Of a stretch of DNA of 64,000 bases, positions 17,401-26,141 are shown in pieces; the first letter of the stretch is position 1, and each line of letters starts with the position of its first letter. Where the stretch lies: the NCBI GenBank assembly GCA_002337385.1, contig DDFY01000023.1, forward strand, positions 16,829 through 80,828. Direction: 5' to 3'. This DNA is from Erythrobacter sp. UBA1916 (GTDB lineage Bacteria; Pseudomonadota; Alphaproteobacteria; Sphingomonadales; Sphingomonadaceae). The notes under the pieces are model-generated. The model was given only the letters and a program-made list of their open reading frames with translations, searched no databases and was not told the origin of the DNA. The translations under genes and the position numbers were made by a program.

Positions 17401-18867
17401 ATGACCCCCGCAGGCGTAACCATCAAACATCCCGATAAGCTGTTCATCGGCGGCGAATGGGTCGATGCCACCAGCGGCGCCCAGATCGAGCTGACCAATC
17501 CGTTCAGCGAAGAGGTCGTGGGCCGCGTCGCCCATGCCAGCAACGCCGATATGGACAAGGCAGTCGATGCTGCGCGCGATGCTTTCGACAATGGCCCCTG
17601 GCCCAAGCTCTCGCCCAAGGAGCGCATGGCCAGGCTGATGCAGTTCTGTGACGAGCTGGACAAGCGCGTGCCCGAACTGGCCGCGGCCTGGACTGCGCAG
17701 ATCGGCGGCCTTGCTACCGCAGCTGGCCCGATGCACGGCGGTGCTGTCGCAGGTCTGCGCGGGATCGCGGCGCTGGGCGAAAGCTTCGAATGGACCACGC
17801 AGCGCAAGGGCGAAGCAGTCGACACCGTCGTCATGGCGCGCGAGCCGGTCGGCGTGGTCGCGGCCATCGCGCCGTGGAACGGCCCGTTCGCGATCATGGC
17901 CAACAAGGTGTTCTACTCGCTGATCGCGGGTTGCACCGTGGTCATGAAGCCGAGCCCCGAAACCCCGCTCGAAGCCTATATCATCGCCGAGTGCGCCGAG
18001 GCTTGCGGGATGCCGGTAGGCACGGTGAACCTCGTACCCTCGGACCGCGAGGCGGCCGATCACCTGATCCACTCGACCAAGCTCGACAAGATCACCTTCA
18101 CCGGCTCCAGCGCAGCGGGCAAGCACATCGCCAGCGTCGCGGGCGGCAACATGACCCGCGCCACCTTTGAACTGGGCGGCAAGTCGGCGGCGATCATTCG
18201 CGACGATTTCCCGACCGAGGCGGCGGCGCAGATCCTCGGCAACACCATCACCGTGATGAGCGGGCAGGTCTGCGCGATGCTTTCGCGTGCGATCGTCCCC
18301 AAGGCACGGCACGATGAGCTGGCCGAGGCGATTGCGGGCGTGATGAAGGGCGTGAAGATCGGCGATCCGAACGATCCCGAAACCCAGCTCGGCCCGGTGG
18401 CGATGAAGCGCCAGCTTGACCGGATCGAGATGTATATCGAGGAAGGCAAGAAGACCGCCGACCTCGTGACCGGCGGCAACCGCCCGTCGCACATGAACAA
18501 GGGCTATTTCATCGAGCCGACGCTGTTCGCCAATGTCGATAATTCCTCGCGCATCGCGCAGGAAGAGATCTTCGGCCCCGTGCTTTGCCTGATCCCGGCG
18601 GAAGACGAGGAAGACATGATCCGCATCGCCAACGACAGCGAATATGGCCTGAATGGGTCGGTGTTCACCAACGATGCCCAGGCGGCTTACGACATCGCGC
18701 GGCAGGTCCGCACCGGCGTGGTCGGCCAGAACGGCATGCGGATGGAATGGACCGCGCCGTTCGGCGGGTTCAAGTCGTCGGGCATTGGCCGTGAGGGCGG
18801 CGAAGAGGGCCTGTGGGGCTACCTCGAAACCAAGACCATTCTCACCGATGCCGGTGTGACGATCTGA
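17401..18867 (+). CDS. NAD(P)-dependent aldehyde dehydrogenase
   Basis: ALDH-superfamily enzyme of 488 residues (normal length). Visible motifs are AIAPWNGPF (substrate/cofactor), GCTVVMKPSPETP, FTGSSAAGKHIA, the general-base Glu in FELGGKSAA, the catalytic Cys in SGQVCAM, EEIFGPVL and PFGGFKSSGIGREGG. There is no signal peptide, so it acts in the cytoplasm. It starts just after the PQQ dehydrogenase stop with a GAGGAGA ribosome site. It likely converts the aldehyde from that enzyme, after import, to the carboxylic acid; benzaldehyde-type substrates fit the neighbourhood. Specificity cannot be read from the sequence. Confidence 0.9.
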   Translation: MTPAGVTIKHPDKLFIGGEWVDATSGAQIELTNPFSEEVVGRVAHASNADMDKAVDAARDAFDNGPWPKLSPKERMARLMQFCDELDKRVPELAAAWTAQIGGLATAAGPMHGGAVAGLRGIAALGESFEWTTQRKGEAVDTVVMAREPVGVVAAIAPWNGPFAIMANKVFYSLIAGCTVVMKPSPETPLEAYIIAECAEACGMPVGTVNLVPSDREAADHLIHSTKLDKITFTGSSAAGKHIASVAGGNMTRATFELGGKSAAIIRDDFPTEAAAQILGNTITVMSGQVCAMLSRAIVPKARHDELAEAIAGVMKGVKIGDPNDPETQLGPVAMKRQLDRIEMYIEEGKKTADLVTGGNRPSHMNKGYFIEPTLFANVDNSSRIAQEEIFGPVLCLIPAEDEEDMIRIANDSEYGLNGSVFTNDAQAAYDIARQVRTGVVGQNGMRMEWTAPFGGFKSSGIGREGGEEGLWGYLETKTILTDAGVTI

Positions 18868-18916
18868 CCTGAACAGCCCTTCCCAGGGAGGAGGGTTTGG
18901 CAGAATTATATTATTT

Positions 18917-18948
18917 CAAGCGCTCGCATTGAAAAATGCGGGCGCTTG
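18917..18948. other. Stem-loop upstream of infA
   Basis: Arms of 14 bases (18917-18930 and 18935-18948) with one mismatch flank a GAAA tetraloop. There is no T-run on either side. It follows the ALDH gene by 50 bases and lies 160 bases before infA, so it could terminate the catabolic operon, process its transcript or act in the infA leader. Confidence 0.5.
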
Positions 18949-19111
18949 ATCTATATAGGCCTCGTTCAAACGTCACCTGTCTTACATCGGGTGGCCGGAA
19001 ATGGCTTGCGAACCTTTATCGCGCCATCATTTCCATTTTGCACATCACCGCCTGTTTTGCGCCTTTGGTGGCGTGTGGCAGGCCCATATTTTATCGAAAG
19101 CGAGGCTCGAT

Positions 19112-19378
19112 TTGGCGAAGGAAGAACTGCTCACCTTTGAAGGGGAAATCGAAGAGGTTTTGCCCGACGGTAGGTTCCGCGTTCTCCTCGACAACGATCA
19201 TCGCCTTATCGCCTACACTGCAGGCAAGATGCGCCGTTACCGTATCCGTACGGTGGCAGGGGACCGGGTTCATGTTGAAATGACGCCCTATGACCTGTCG
19301 AAGGGCCGCATCACCTTCCGCGAACGCACGCCGGGGCAAGGCCCGGGCGGACCGCGCGGCAGGCAGTTCCGCAGGTAG
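19112..19378 (+). CDS. infA: Translation initiation factor IF-1
   Basis: Essential OB-fold factor that binds the ribosomal A site with IF-2 and IF-3. The 88 residues read LAKEELLTFEGEIEEVLPDG, then FRVLLDNDHRLIAYTAGKMR and VEMTPYDLSKGRITFRER, all conserved in IF-1. The start must be TTG at 19112: a GAGG site lies 6-7 bases upstream, the protein aligns with the family from AKEELL onward, and upstream in-frame starts would add an unrelated extension. The C-terminus carries an extra Gly/Arg-rich tail (GQGPGGPRGRQFRR) beyond the usual 72 residues. Confidence 0.95.
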   Translation: MAKEELLTFEGEIEEVLPDGRFRVLLDNDHRLIAYTAGKMRRYRIRTVAGDRVHVEMTPYDLSKGRITFRERTPGQGPGGPRGRQFRR

Positions 19379-19428
19379 GCGGCAATATGGGCAGGCGCCC
19401 TTGTGGCGCCGCCCGCACAAGGAATTTA

Positions 19429-19575
19429 ATGCATATTACGACGACCCGCGTGGCCCCTTGGTCGCGCTTTTCTACCCTGCCTGCCAATATGTCGCAGGCT
19501 GTTATTCCCTTTACCCGCCCCGACCAGCTGACCTCGCGTGAACTGCGCCGGCTGGTGGCCGATATGATCGACTAG
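19429..19575 (+). CDS. Small ORF after infA, unknown
   Basis: A 48-codon frame with AAGGAA five bases before the ATG. The C-terminal half (IPFTRPDQLTSRELRRLVAD) looks like a short amphipathic helix-forming peptide and is more protein-like than the first half. An internal ATG at 19489 would give only 28 residues. It ends just before a hairpin that could terminate the infA transcript. I do not recognise it; it may be a real small protein of the infA operon or chance. Confidence 0.35.
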   Translation: MHITTTRVAPWSRFSTLPANMSQAVIPFTRPDQLTSRELRRLVADMID

Positions 19576-19588
19576 GCGGGTCTCACGA

Positions 19589-19614
19589 GCAGCCGAAAGA
19601 AACCTTTCGGCTGC
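19589..19614 (+). terminator. Hairpin ending the infA transcript
   Basis: Perfect 11-bp stem (GCAGCCGAAAG and its complement) with an AAAC loop, 14 bases after the small-ORF stop. It lacks a U-tract, so it is a probable but not canonical intrinsic terminator. Confidence 0.55.
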
Positions 19615-19640
19615 CGTCCCCCAGACAAACAAACCCTGCG

Positions 19641-19747
19641 TCCGCTCAGCCTGAGCTTGTCGAAGGCCGCTTGCTGACATCCGTCTGAAACCAGCCTGAT
19701 TGGGCTGGCGTTGGTGCATGGCCTTCGACAGGCTCAGGCTGAGCGGA
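19641..19747. repeat. Long inverted repeat of sphingomonad interspersed type
   Basis: Arms 19641-19668 and 19720-19747 are 28 bases each and complementary except at one position. The core CCTTCGACA(A/G)GCTCAGG is a dispersed intergenic repeat unit commonly seen in sphingomonads. The 51-base spacer separates the two units head to head. It lies between infA and the converging PQQ-dehydrogenase gene and could act as a bidirectional terminator. Confidence 0.75.
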
Positions 19748-19774
19748 TGGGGTTAACGGCGGCGCTTCGGTGCC

Positions 19775-21943
19775 TCAGTCGATCCCGATCGCGCTGAGCA
19801 GCGCCTCGTCGCCATCAAGCGGCGTGCCTGCCGGATAGCCATTCGCCTCCAGCAGATAGGCCGTCACCGCCAGATAGTTCGCCGCACCCAGCGTGTGGCC
19901 TGCGCCCACCGGCATCATCTCGCTGGTATAGGCATAGAGGTCGCCCACGCTGCGGCCCTGCCAGTTTGCTGTGAACGCGGCTCCCGCCACCGGCGGCACC
20001 CCGCCAGACCCCGCAAAATTGCTGCCATGGCAAGCCGCACAGCTCTGCTGGTAGACCAGCTTGCCCGCCTGCGCCTGCGCCGGTGAGAACACGCCGTCGC
20101 TGGCGTTGCGGGCATAGTTCGCATTGGCAAGGTCGGGGCTTTCGAAGCCCGCCGCGCCGCGCGCTGCCACCATTGCCCGCTCAGGCCCTGCCGCGCCGAT
20201 CCCGGCCTCGGGCAGCGCGAACACGAACAGCGTGTTCTGCGTCCCGTGCGTCAGTTCGGGGGTGAAGGCATCGGACAGCCAGCGCCCGGTCGACACGGCC
20301 AGATACTGGTGCCCGTCAAGCATGAAGGTGCTGGGATAGCCGGTGATGCTGGAGCCCAGATTCATCTGCCACAGAACTTGGCCTGTCGCCTGATCGAAGG
20401 CCTTCAAGCGCCCGTCCGCATCCCCCGCGAACACCAGCCCGCCGCCAGTGGCGATCACGCTCTGCATCCCTGCGCGCTGGCGGTGGACCCAGCGCGTCTG
20501 TCCGGTCACCGTGTCGAGCGCATAGAGCACGCCGAGCATTCCGTCGGTCTCGGGATCGATCACGATGCGGTTGCTCATGCCATAAATGCCCACGTCGCCC
20601 GCAGCCGGATCGAGCGCGATCATCTCGCCGCAGGTCGCCTGCATCGGCAAGAACAGGCTGGTGGTGAGCGGCGAATAGGAGCCCGCCGGATAGTTCGCGC
20701 CGCCGACGGGGCTGGGGCAGATATCGTAGGTGCGGCCATATTCGGTCGGCACCGTTGCCGGGTTCATCGTAACGCGGCCCGTGGTGCCATCGATGCTCGC
20801 GACCAGGTTCTGTCGGACCGTCGGGCGCGCCCACAGGAACTTCCCCGTCTCGCGATCAAGCGTGTAAACCACGCCGGTCTTCCCCGGCACCCCTGTCAGC
20901 GTCTTGTACACGCGGCCCGGTTCGAGGTCGGGCGCCATCCACGCCACTTGCGCCGGATCGGGCACGGCCTGCTGGTCGACCAGCATACGCGGGAAGGTGT
21001 GGTCCATGTCCCACTCGTCGACGAGGTGCTGGTAATGCCAGCGGATCTCGCCCGTCTTCACATCCAGCGCGAGCGTCGAATTGTGGTAGAGGTAGGTATA
21101 GTCCGGCCCCGCCAGCGAGATCTTCGGCGCGGGCGCGGTGACCGAGGTGCCCATGTAGATGAGGCCAAGCTCGGGATCGTAGCTCGCCAGCATCCACGCG
21201 CCGACCTGCTGCCGGTCTTCGAGCGGCACGCCGCCCCATGTGGCATCGTTCGGATCGTCTCCTTGCGCGATGATCGGGGTGGACCAGACGAGCTTGCCCG
21301 TCGCCGCATCATGCGCGGTGATCACGCAGGCCGCCGGGCCGCCCTCGGGCTCGCAGCTCCTGCCGGTGATCGCCAGCCCCTCGGCAATGATCGGGCCGCT
21401 CGATTGCTTGGCGCCCGTGCGGTAGTCGAGCACCTGCGTTTCCCACACCAGCTCACCGGTGCGCGCATCAAGAGCATAGACATAGTCGTCGGCCGAATTG
21501 CCGATCACGAGGTTGCCATAAAGCGCCACGTTGCGGGTGGTGTCATAGACGGGAAGATAGTCGCCGATGTCCTCGGGCAGCTGGCGTTTGTATTGCCAGA
21601 TCAGATTGCCCGAGCGCGCGTCGATCGCCTCGATGGTGTCGGCGGGGCCGGAGAAGACAATCGTCCCATCGTGCATGAGGGCGGTGCCCTCCTGATGACC
21701 GGGCGGCAGCGGGCGCGCCCAGACCATGCGCAAGCTGCCAACGGTGTCGCGGTTGATCTCGTCCAGCGGGGAATAGCCCCAGCTATCCAGAGTGCGGCGC
21801 CAGCTCAGCCATTCGGCGGGGTCGGGCTGCTCGATCTGGGCATCGGTGACGGGGGTGTAACCCGTTACCGTCTGCCCGGCTGCCTGCGTCATGACGAGGG
21901 CCAGCAAGGCCCCTGCCAGCGCGACCCGACCCGCCTTGCGCAT
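19775..21943 (-). CDS. PQQ-dependent dehydrogenase with C-terminal cytochrome c, divergent type
   Basis: Periplasmic quinohaemoprotein of 722 residues. A signal peptide (MRKAGRVALAGALLALVMTQAAG) precedes propeller repeats with VYALDARTGELVWE and GVVYTLDRETGKFLWA. The C-terminal cytochrome has CAACH with a candidate Met ligand in SEMMPVGAG. It lacks the adjacent Cys-Cys pair of typical alcohol dehydrogenases, unlike the enzyme at 15188. Its ATG overlaps the stop of the NTF2-like lipoprotein gene (TGATG), so the two are coupled. Likely oxidation of an alcohol or aldehyde with transfer of electrons to the respiratory chain; the substrate is unknown. Confidence 0.88.
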   Translation of the reverse strand: MRKAGRVALAGALLALVMTQAAGQTVTGYTPVTDAQIEQPDPAEWLSWRRTLDSWGYSPLDEINRDTVGSLRMVWARPLPPGHQEGTALMHDGTIVFSGPADTIEAIDARSGNLIWQYKRQLPEDIGDYLPVYDTTRNVALYGNLVIGNSADDYVYALDARTGELVWETQVLDYRTGAKQSSGPIIAEGLAITGRSCEPEGGPAACVITAHDAATGKLVWSTPIIAQGDDPNDATWGGVPLEDRQQVGAWMLASYDPELGLIYMGTSVTAPAPKISLAGPDYTYLYHNSTLALDVKTGEIRWHYQHLVDEWDMDHTFPRMLVDQQAVPDPAQVAWMAPDLEPGRVYKTLTGVPGKTGVVYTLDRETGKFLWARPTVRQNLVASIDGTTGRVTMNPATVPTEYGRTYDICPSPVGGANYPAGSYSPLTTSLFLPMQATCGEMIALDPAAGDVGIYGMSNRIVIDPETDGMLGVLYALDTVTGQTRWVHRQRAGMQSVIATGGGLVFAGDADGRLKAFDQATGQVLWQMNLGSSITGYPSTFMLDGHQYLAVSTGRWLSDAFTPELTHGTQNTLFVFALPEAGIGAAGPERAMVAARGAAGFESPDLANANYARNASDGVFSPAQAQAGKLVYQQSCAACHGSNFAGSGGVPPVAGAAFTANWQGRSVGDLYAYTSEMMPVGAGHTLGAANYLAVTAYLLEANGYPAGTPLDGDEALLSAIGID

Positions 21944-22485
21944 CAGTCGTCCAGCCGCTGCGAGTTGGGGTCGATCTTCGCGTCGTTGCGGGTCATCGGG
22001 TCCCAGTGCTCGGCGATCTTGCCGTCCTGGATGCGGAACATGTCGAACCAGGTGGTGTAGTAGGGCTGGCCCTCGGCATCGACCTCGCTGCGCACGAACG
22101 AGGTGATGACATAGTCACCCTCGGCCACGAGGTTGATCAGGGGCAGTTCGAGCTTGTCTTCCAGCGGACGCTCGGGCCGGGTTGCGCGAACATAGTCCTT
22201 GATCCCCTCCAGCCCTTGGGCGGCGTTGGGGTTGTGCTGGATATAGTCCTCGCGGATGAACTCGCCCGCGCGGTCGGCATAGCCGCCCTGCAGCACAATC
22301 CGGTACATGTCGTAAACCAGCTGCTTGTTCGCCGCGAGCTGCGGATCGTCGCTTGCAAGCAGGGCAGCGTGGTCTTGCGAGACGGCGGGCGGGGCGGCGT
22401 CTTGCGCCAGCGCCGGAGTTGTCAGGGTTGTGTCAGCGCAGCCGATCAGCAAGGCGGCCACGGCGCAAAGCGCATATTTGTGCAT
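21943..22485 (-). CDS. NTF2-like (SnoaL-type) lipoprotein
   Basis: A 180-residue exported protein. MHKYALCAVAALLIGC is a lipoprotein signal (Cys16). The mature part carries a SnoaL-like domain: KQLVYDMYRIVLQGG, IREDYIQHNPNAAQGLEGI, TSFVRSEVDAEG and the terminal TTWFDMFRIQDGKIAEHWD, the last being very typical of the family. ATG at 22485 has GGGAGA upstream; in-frame codons before it lack a signal peptide. The protein is probably attached to a membrane on the periplasmic side and translated together with the PQQ dehydrogenase. Function (lyase, isomerase or binding) is unknown. Confidence 0.85.
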   Translation of the reverse strand: MHKYALCAVAALLIGCADTTLTTPALAQDAAPPAVSQDHAALLASDDPQLAANKQLVYDMYRIVLQGGYADRAGEFIREDYIQHNPNAAQGLEGIKDYVRATRPERPLEDKLELPLINLVAEGDYVITSFVRSEVDAEGQPYYTTWFDMFRIQDGKIAEHWDPMTRNDAKIDPNSQRLDD

Positions 22486-22587
22486 TATCGTCTCTCCCTT
22501 TATGCGCATCCTGCCATTGCCGGGGTGACGCGGCAAGACAGAGCCGCTAAGCCGTTTTGGACAAAATCAATTTCGAATGGGAAAATT

Positions 22588-24597
22588 ATGAAAATCCTGC
22601 TGCTCGCCAGCGCTGCCACCGCCCTGATCGCAGCCCCTGCCTTCGCGCAGGAGGCAGCCCCGGCAGATGACAGCGTGATTGTTGTGCTTGGCAAGGGCCT
22701 GCCCGATACGCCGGCAACGCCCGCCTATTCCACCATCGAGCTGGACCGCGAGGCGATCACCACCACCAGTTCGGACCGGCTCGAAGATGCGCTGAGCAAT
22801 GTCGCGGGCTTCCAGCAGTTCCGCCGCTCGGACAGTCGCTCGTCAAACCCCACCGCGCAGGGAGCGACCTTGCGCGCGCTGGGCGGCAATGCATCGAGCC
22901 GGGCGCTGGTCCTGCTTGACGGGGTGCCGATGATCGACCCGTTCTTCGGCTATGTCCCGTTCAGCGCGGTGTCGCCCGAAACGCTCTCGCGCATTCAGGT
23001 GACGCGTGGCGGCGGCTCCGGCCCGTTCGGCGCGGGGGCGCTGGCGGGCACGATTGCGCTCGAAAGCGCCTCGGCGCGCGAGCTGGGCCTCGTCAACGCC
23101 GCCGCCTTCGTGAACGACCGCGAGGAGACCAGCCTTTCGGCCACGCTCGCACCCGAATTCGGCAACGGCTATGCGGTGATCTCGGGCCGGTGGGACCGGG
23201 GCGACGGCTTCGAAACCACGCCTGAAGACCAGCGCGTGGCTATCAGCGTTCCGGCGGCATACGACAGCTGGACCGCAGGCGGGCGCGTGGTGCAGAAGCT
23301 GGGCGACCTTGAGGTGCAGCTGCGCGGCCTCGCCTTCGAGGATCACCGCACGCTGCGTTTCGAAGGCGCGAACAATTCTATCGAAGGGCAGGACGTGTCG
23401 CTGCGCGTGGTCAGCCGCGGGCCGTGGCAGGTCGACGCCATCGCCTATGGCCAGTGGCGCAATTTCTCCAACGTGGTGATCTCGTCGAGCCGCTTCACCC
23501 GCGTGCTTGACCAGAAGGACACGCCCGCCAGCGGGCAGGGCGGCAAGATCGAGGTGCGCCCGCCGGTGGGTGATGCCAACACCCTGCGCATCGGCACCGA
23601 CTATCGCCGCAGCGAAGGCGACCTGTTCGAAGATGCCTACTCGGCCTTCTCGGGCAACCGCACCGAGGAACGCTTTGCCGGCGGGGTGAACACCGATGTC
23701 GGCTTCTTCATCGAGAACGATTTCGTCGCCGGGCCGCTCACGCTCACCGGCGGTGTGCGCGCCGACCGCTATACCATCCGGAACGGCTACTATCGCAGCT
23801 TCGACGGCGACGGCAATCCGGTGAGAGACGACACCTATTCCGACCGCGCGGACTGGGAAGTGACATGGCGTGCAGGCGCGCTGTTCGACGTGGCCGAGAT
23901 CGCACGCCTGCGGGCTGCGGCTTACACCGGCTTCCGCCTGCCGACGATCAACGAGCTGTATCGCCCCTTCGTGGTCTTTCCCGTCGTCACCAATGCCAAT
24001 GCCGAATTGCTGCCCGAACGGCTGGAGGGATTTGAAGCGGGGATCGACCTGATGCCTGCTCCCGGCGTGATGCTGCAGGCGACCTGGTTCGATAACAAGG
24101 TCAAGGACGCCATCGCCAACGTCACCATCGCCACCAACACCCGCCAGCGCCGCAACCTTGACGCGATCGACGCGACCGGGTTCGAATTCGCCGCGCGGGC
24201 CGAGAGCGGCGCGTTCAGTTTCGACGGTACGCTGGTTCTCACCGACGCCAAGGTGGTGGGCACGGGCGCGGCGCTCAATCTGGATGGCAACCGGCCCTCG
24301 CAGGTGCCCGAAGTGGCCGCCAGCGCCACGCTCGGCTGGCGTCCGGTCGAAGGTGCGCTGTTCTCTGCCACGCTGCGCCATGTCGGCGACCAGTACGAGG
24401 ACGATCAGGAAACCAACGTGCTGCCTGCGGCAACCACGGTCGATCTCTATGCCCGGATGCCGGTGACGGACGGCCTTTCTGCCGTGGCGAGGGTGGAAAA
24501 CCTGTTCGACGAGACCATCGTCACCCGCAACCAGAACGGCTCGATGGACCTTGGCACGCCGCTCACCGTGTGGGTGGGCGTCAACTTCGCGATGTAG
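22588..24597 (+). CDS. TonB-dependent outer-membrane receptor
   Basis: Outer-membrane active transporter of 669 residues. A signal peptide (MKILLLASAATALIAAPAFA) is followed by a TonB-box-like stretch (DDSVIVVLGKG), a plug domain (ALSNVAGFQQFRRSDSR, LLDGVPMIDPFFGYV, SRIQVTRGGGSGPFGAGALAG) and a beta-barrel ending in aromatic-containing VWVGVNFAM. It is shorter than many sphingomonad receptors. It is divergent from the NTF2/PQQ pair across about 100 bases and followed by ALDH, ADH and hydrolase genes, suggesting uptake of an aromatic compound or ester rather than iron. The ligand is an inference. Confidence 0.9.
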   Translation: MKILLLASAATALIAAPAFAQEAAPADDSVIVVLGKGLPDTPATPAYSTIELDREAITTTSSDRLEDALSNVAGFQQFRRSDSRSSNPTAQGATLRALGGNASSRALVLLDGVPMIDPFFGYVPFSAVSPETLSRIQVTRGGGSGPFGAGALAGTIALESASARELGLVNAAAFVNDREETSLSATLAPEFGNGYAVISGRWDRGDGFETTPEDQRVAISVPAAYDSWTAGGRVVQKLGDLEVQLRGLAFEDHRTLRFEGANNSIEGQDVSLRVVSRGPWQVDAIAYGQWRNFSNVVISSSRFTRVLDQKDTPASGQGGKIEVRPPVGDANTLRIGTDYRRSEGDLFEDAYSAFSGNRTEERFAGGVNTDVGFFIENDFVAGPLTLTGGVRADRYTIRNGYYRSFDGDGNPVRDDTYSDRADWEVTWRAGALFDVAEIARLRAAAYTGFRLPTINELYRPFVVFPVVTNANAELLPERLEGFEAGIDLMPAPGVMLQATWFDNKVKDAIANVTIATNTRQRRNLDAIDATGFEFAARAESGAFSFDGTLVLTDAKVVGTGAALNLDGNRPSQVPEVAASATLGWRPVEGALFSATLRHVGDQYEDDQETNVLPAATTVDLYARMPVTDGLSAVARVENLFDETIVTRNQNGSMDLGTPLTVWVGVNFAM

Positions 24598-24627
24598 TTC
24601 CATAAAGGAACGATTGCTGTTGTGATC

Positions 24628-24662
24628 CCCACTGGCTGCGCTAGCTTGGCGCGGCCAGTGGG
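24628..24662 (+). other. Stem-loop ahead of the aldehyde dehydrogenase gene
   Basis: Perfect 9-bp arms (24628-24636 CCCACTGGC and 24654-24662) flank a 17-base loop. The right arm abuts the GGGAGAG ribosome site of the ALDH gene, so folding could reduce its translation or weakly terminate the receptor transcript. There is no T-run. Confidence 0.45.
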
Positions 24663-24670
24663 AGAGACAA

Positions 24671-26122
24671 ATGGCAACAACTCAGCAGATGCTTGCCGTG
24701 CGCAATCCGCGCAGCGGCAAGGTCGATCACAAGATCGCGATTTCCTCGCGCGCGGAGGTGGCGGACAAGGCCGCCATGCTGCGCGCGAACCAGCCCGCAT
24801 GGGAAGCCTTGGGCGTCGAAGGGCGCTGCGGCGTGATGGCGCGCTGGCTCGGCGCGGTGAAGGCGCAGGCCATGGCCATTGGCGAGGCCGACGCGCAAGA
24901 CACCGGCGGTTGCCACACCAGCTACATCCAGGGCTTCATAACGATGGGCAACATCGGCGGCTGGCTGGAGGATGCGCCGCGTGCTTTCGCCGCGCTCGAT
25001 TACGACGCGATGAGCCCCTCGATGCCCAGCGTGCGGGTGCAATCGCAGGTCATGGCCTATCCGCTCACCGGGGTGATCTCGCCGTGGAACGCGCCGCTGA
25101 TGCTGGCGCTGCTTGATGCGGTGCCAGCGCTGTTCGCCGGCTCTGCCGTGCTGCTCAAGCCAAGCGAAGTGACCCCGCGCGTGATCGAGGCCCTGTTCGA
25201 AACCGTGCGGCAGGTGCCCGAGCTGGCCGGAGTGTTCGACTATGTGACCGGGCCGGGCGAGGTCGGGCAGGCGGTGATCGAGGAGGCCGATACGATCTGC
25301 TTTACCGGCTCGGTGCCGACGGGCCGCAAGGTCGCGGTCGCCTGTGCCGAGCGGCTGATCCCGTGCAATCTCGAACTGGGCGGGAAAGACCCGTGCATCG
25401 TCACCGCCAGCGCTGACCTTGAGCGCGCGGCGACGGCTGTTCTGCGCGGGGCGGTCTATGCCACGGGGCAGGTCTGCTATTCGGTCGAGCGGGTCTATGT
25501 TCATCGCTCGGTGCACGACGATTTCGTTGCCCTGCTGGTGGAGAAGGCCGCCAAGGTGCGGCTCAACACCGAGAACCCGCGCGCCGGGCATATCGGGCCG
25601 TTCACCCATCCTCCGCAGGGCGCCATCGTGGCGCGCCATATCAACGACGCCGTGCGCAAGGGGGCCGTGGTGCGCAGCGGCGGCACGGTCGAGGATATCG
25701 ACGGCGGGCTCTACCTGCGCCCGACGATCCTCACCGATGTCGATCACACGATGCTGATCATGCAGGACGAGACCTTCGGCCCCTGCCTGCCGGTGATGGC
25801 CTATGACGACGAGGACGAGGCGGTGCGGCTCGCCAACGACACGCAGTTCGGCCTCACCGCGAGCGTGATCGCCGGGACTGCCGAAGAGGCCGAGCGCATC
25901 GGTCGGCGGCTGAACGCTGGCGGGATCTTCCTGCAGGACACCTTCCTCACCTTCGCCAAGATGCGGACCTTCGGCACCGACAGTTTCGGCTGGTCGGGCT
26001 ACGGCGCGCCGAGGATCGGGCCGGAGAGCCTGCGCCGGTTCCTGCGCCGCAAGAGCCTGCTGACGCAGACCGGCGAGGTCGCCGATATCCGCAACGATCA
26101 TCATCTGGGGGAAGGCGGGTGA
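24671..26122 (+). CDS. Aldehyde dehydrogenase family protein
   Basis: ALDH-superfamily enzyme of 483 residues. Motifs are VISPWNAPLML, GSAVLLKPSEVTPR, CFTGSVPTGRKVA, the Glu of NLELGGKDP, the catalytic Cys of TGQVCYS and ETFGPCLPV. There is no signal peptide. The C-terminal PFGGxKxSGxG block is replaced by a divergent FGTDSFGWSGYGAPRIG segment, so it is not closely related to the ALDH at 17401. It is the second gene after the TonB receptor and is followed by an alcohol dehydrogenase, fitting successive oxidation of an imported alcohol. The exact aldehyde is unknown; vanillin- or succinate-semialdehyde-like activities are possible. Confidence 0.87.
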   Translation: MATTQQMLAVRNPRSGKVDHKIAISSRAEVADKAAMLRANQPAWEALGVEGRCGVMARWLGAVKAQAMAIGEADAQDTGGCHTSYIQGFITMGNIGGWLEDAPRAFAALDYDAMSPSMPSVRVQSQVMAYPLTGVISPWNAPLMLALLDAVPALFAGSAVLLKPSEVTPRVIEALFETVRQVPELAGVFDYVTGPGEVGQAVIEEADTICFTGSVPTGRKVAVACAERLIPCNLELGGKDPCIVTASADLERAATAVLRGAVYATGQVCYSVERVYVHRSVHDDFVALLVEKAAKVRLNTENPRAGHIGPFTHPPQGAIVARHINDAVRKGAVVRSGGTVEDIDGGLYLRPTILTDVDHTMLIMQDETFGPCLPVMAYDDEDEAVRLANDTQFGLTASVIAGTAEEAERIGRRLNAGGIFLQDTFLTFAKMRTFGTDSFGWSGYGAPRIGPESLRRFLRRKSLLTQTGEVADIRNDHHLGEGG

Positions 26123-26141
26123 GGGCGCTGCCATTCCGTCG

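Noticed and set aside
15194..17401. 735-codon frame antisense to the PQQ dehydrogenase
   Set aside because: Covers nearly the whole clear PQQ gene; the low-complexity Gly/Arg/His-rich translation is a shadow.
20246..22060. 604-codon frame antisense to the second PQQ dehydrogenase
   Set aside because: Same reasons; the minus strand has unmistakable PQQ and cytochrome motifs.
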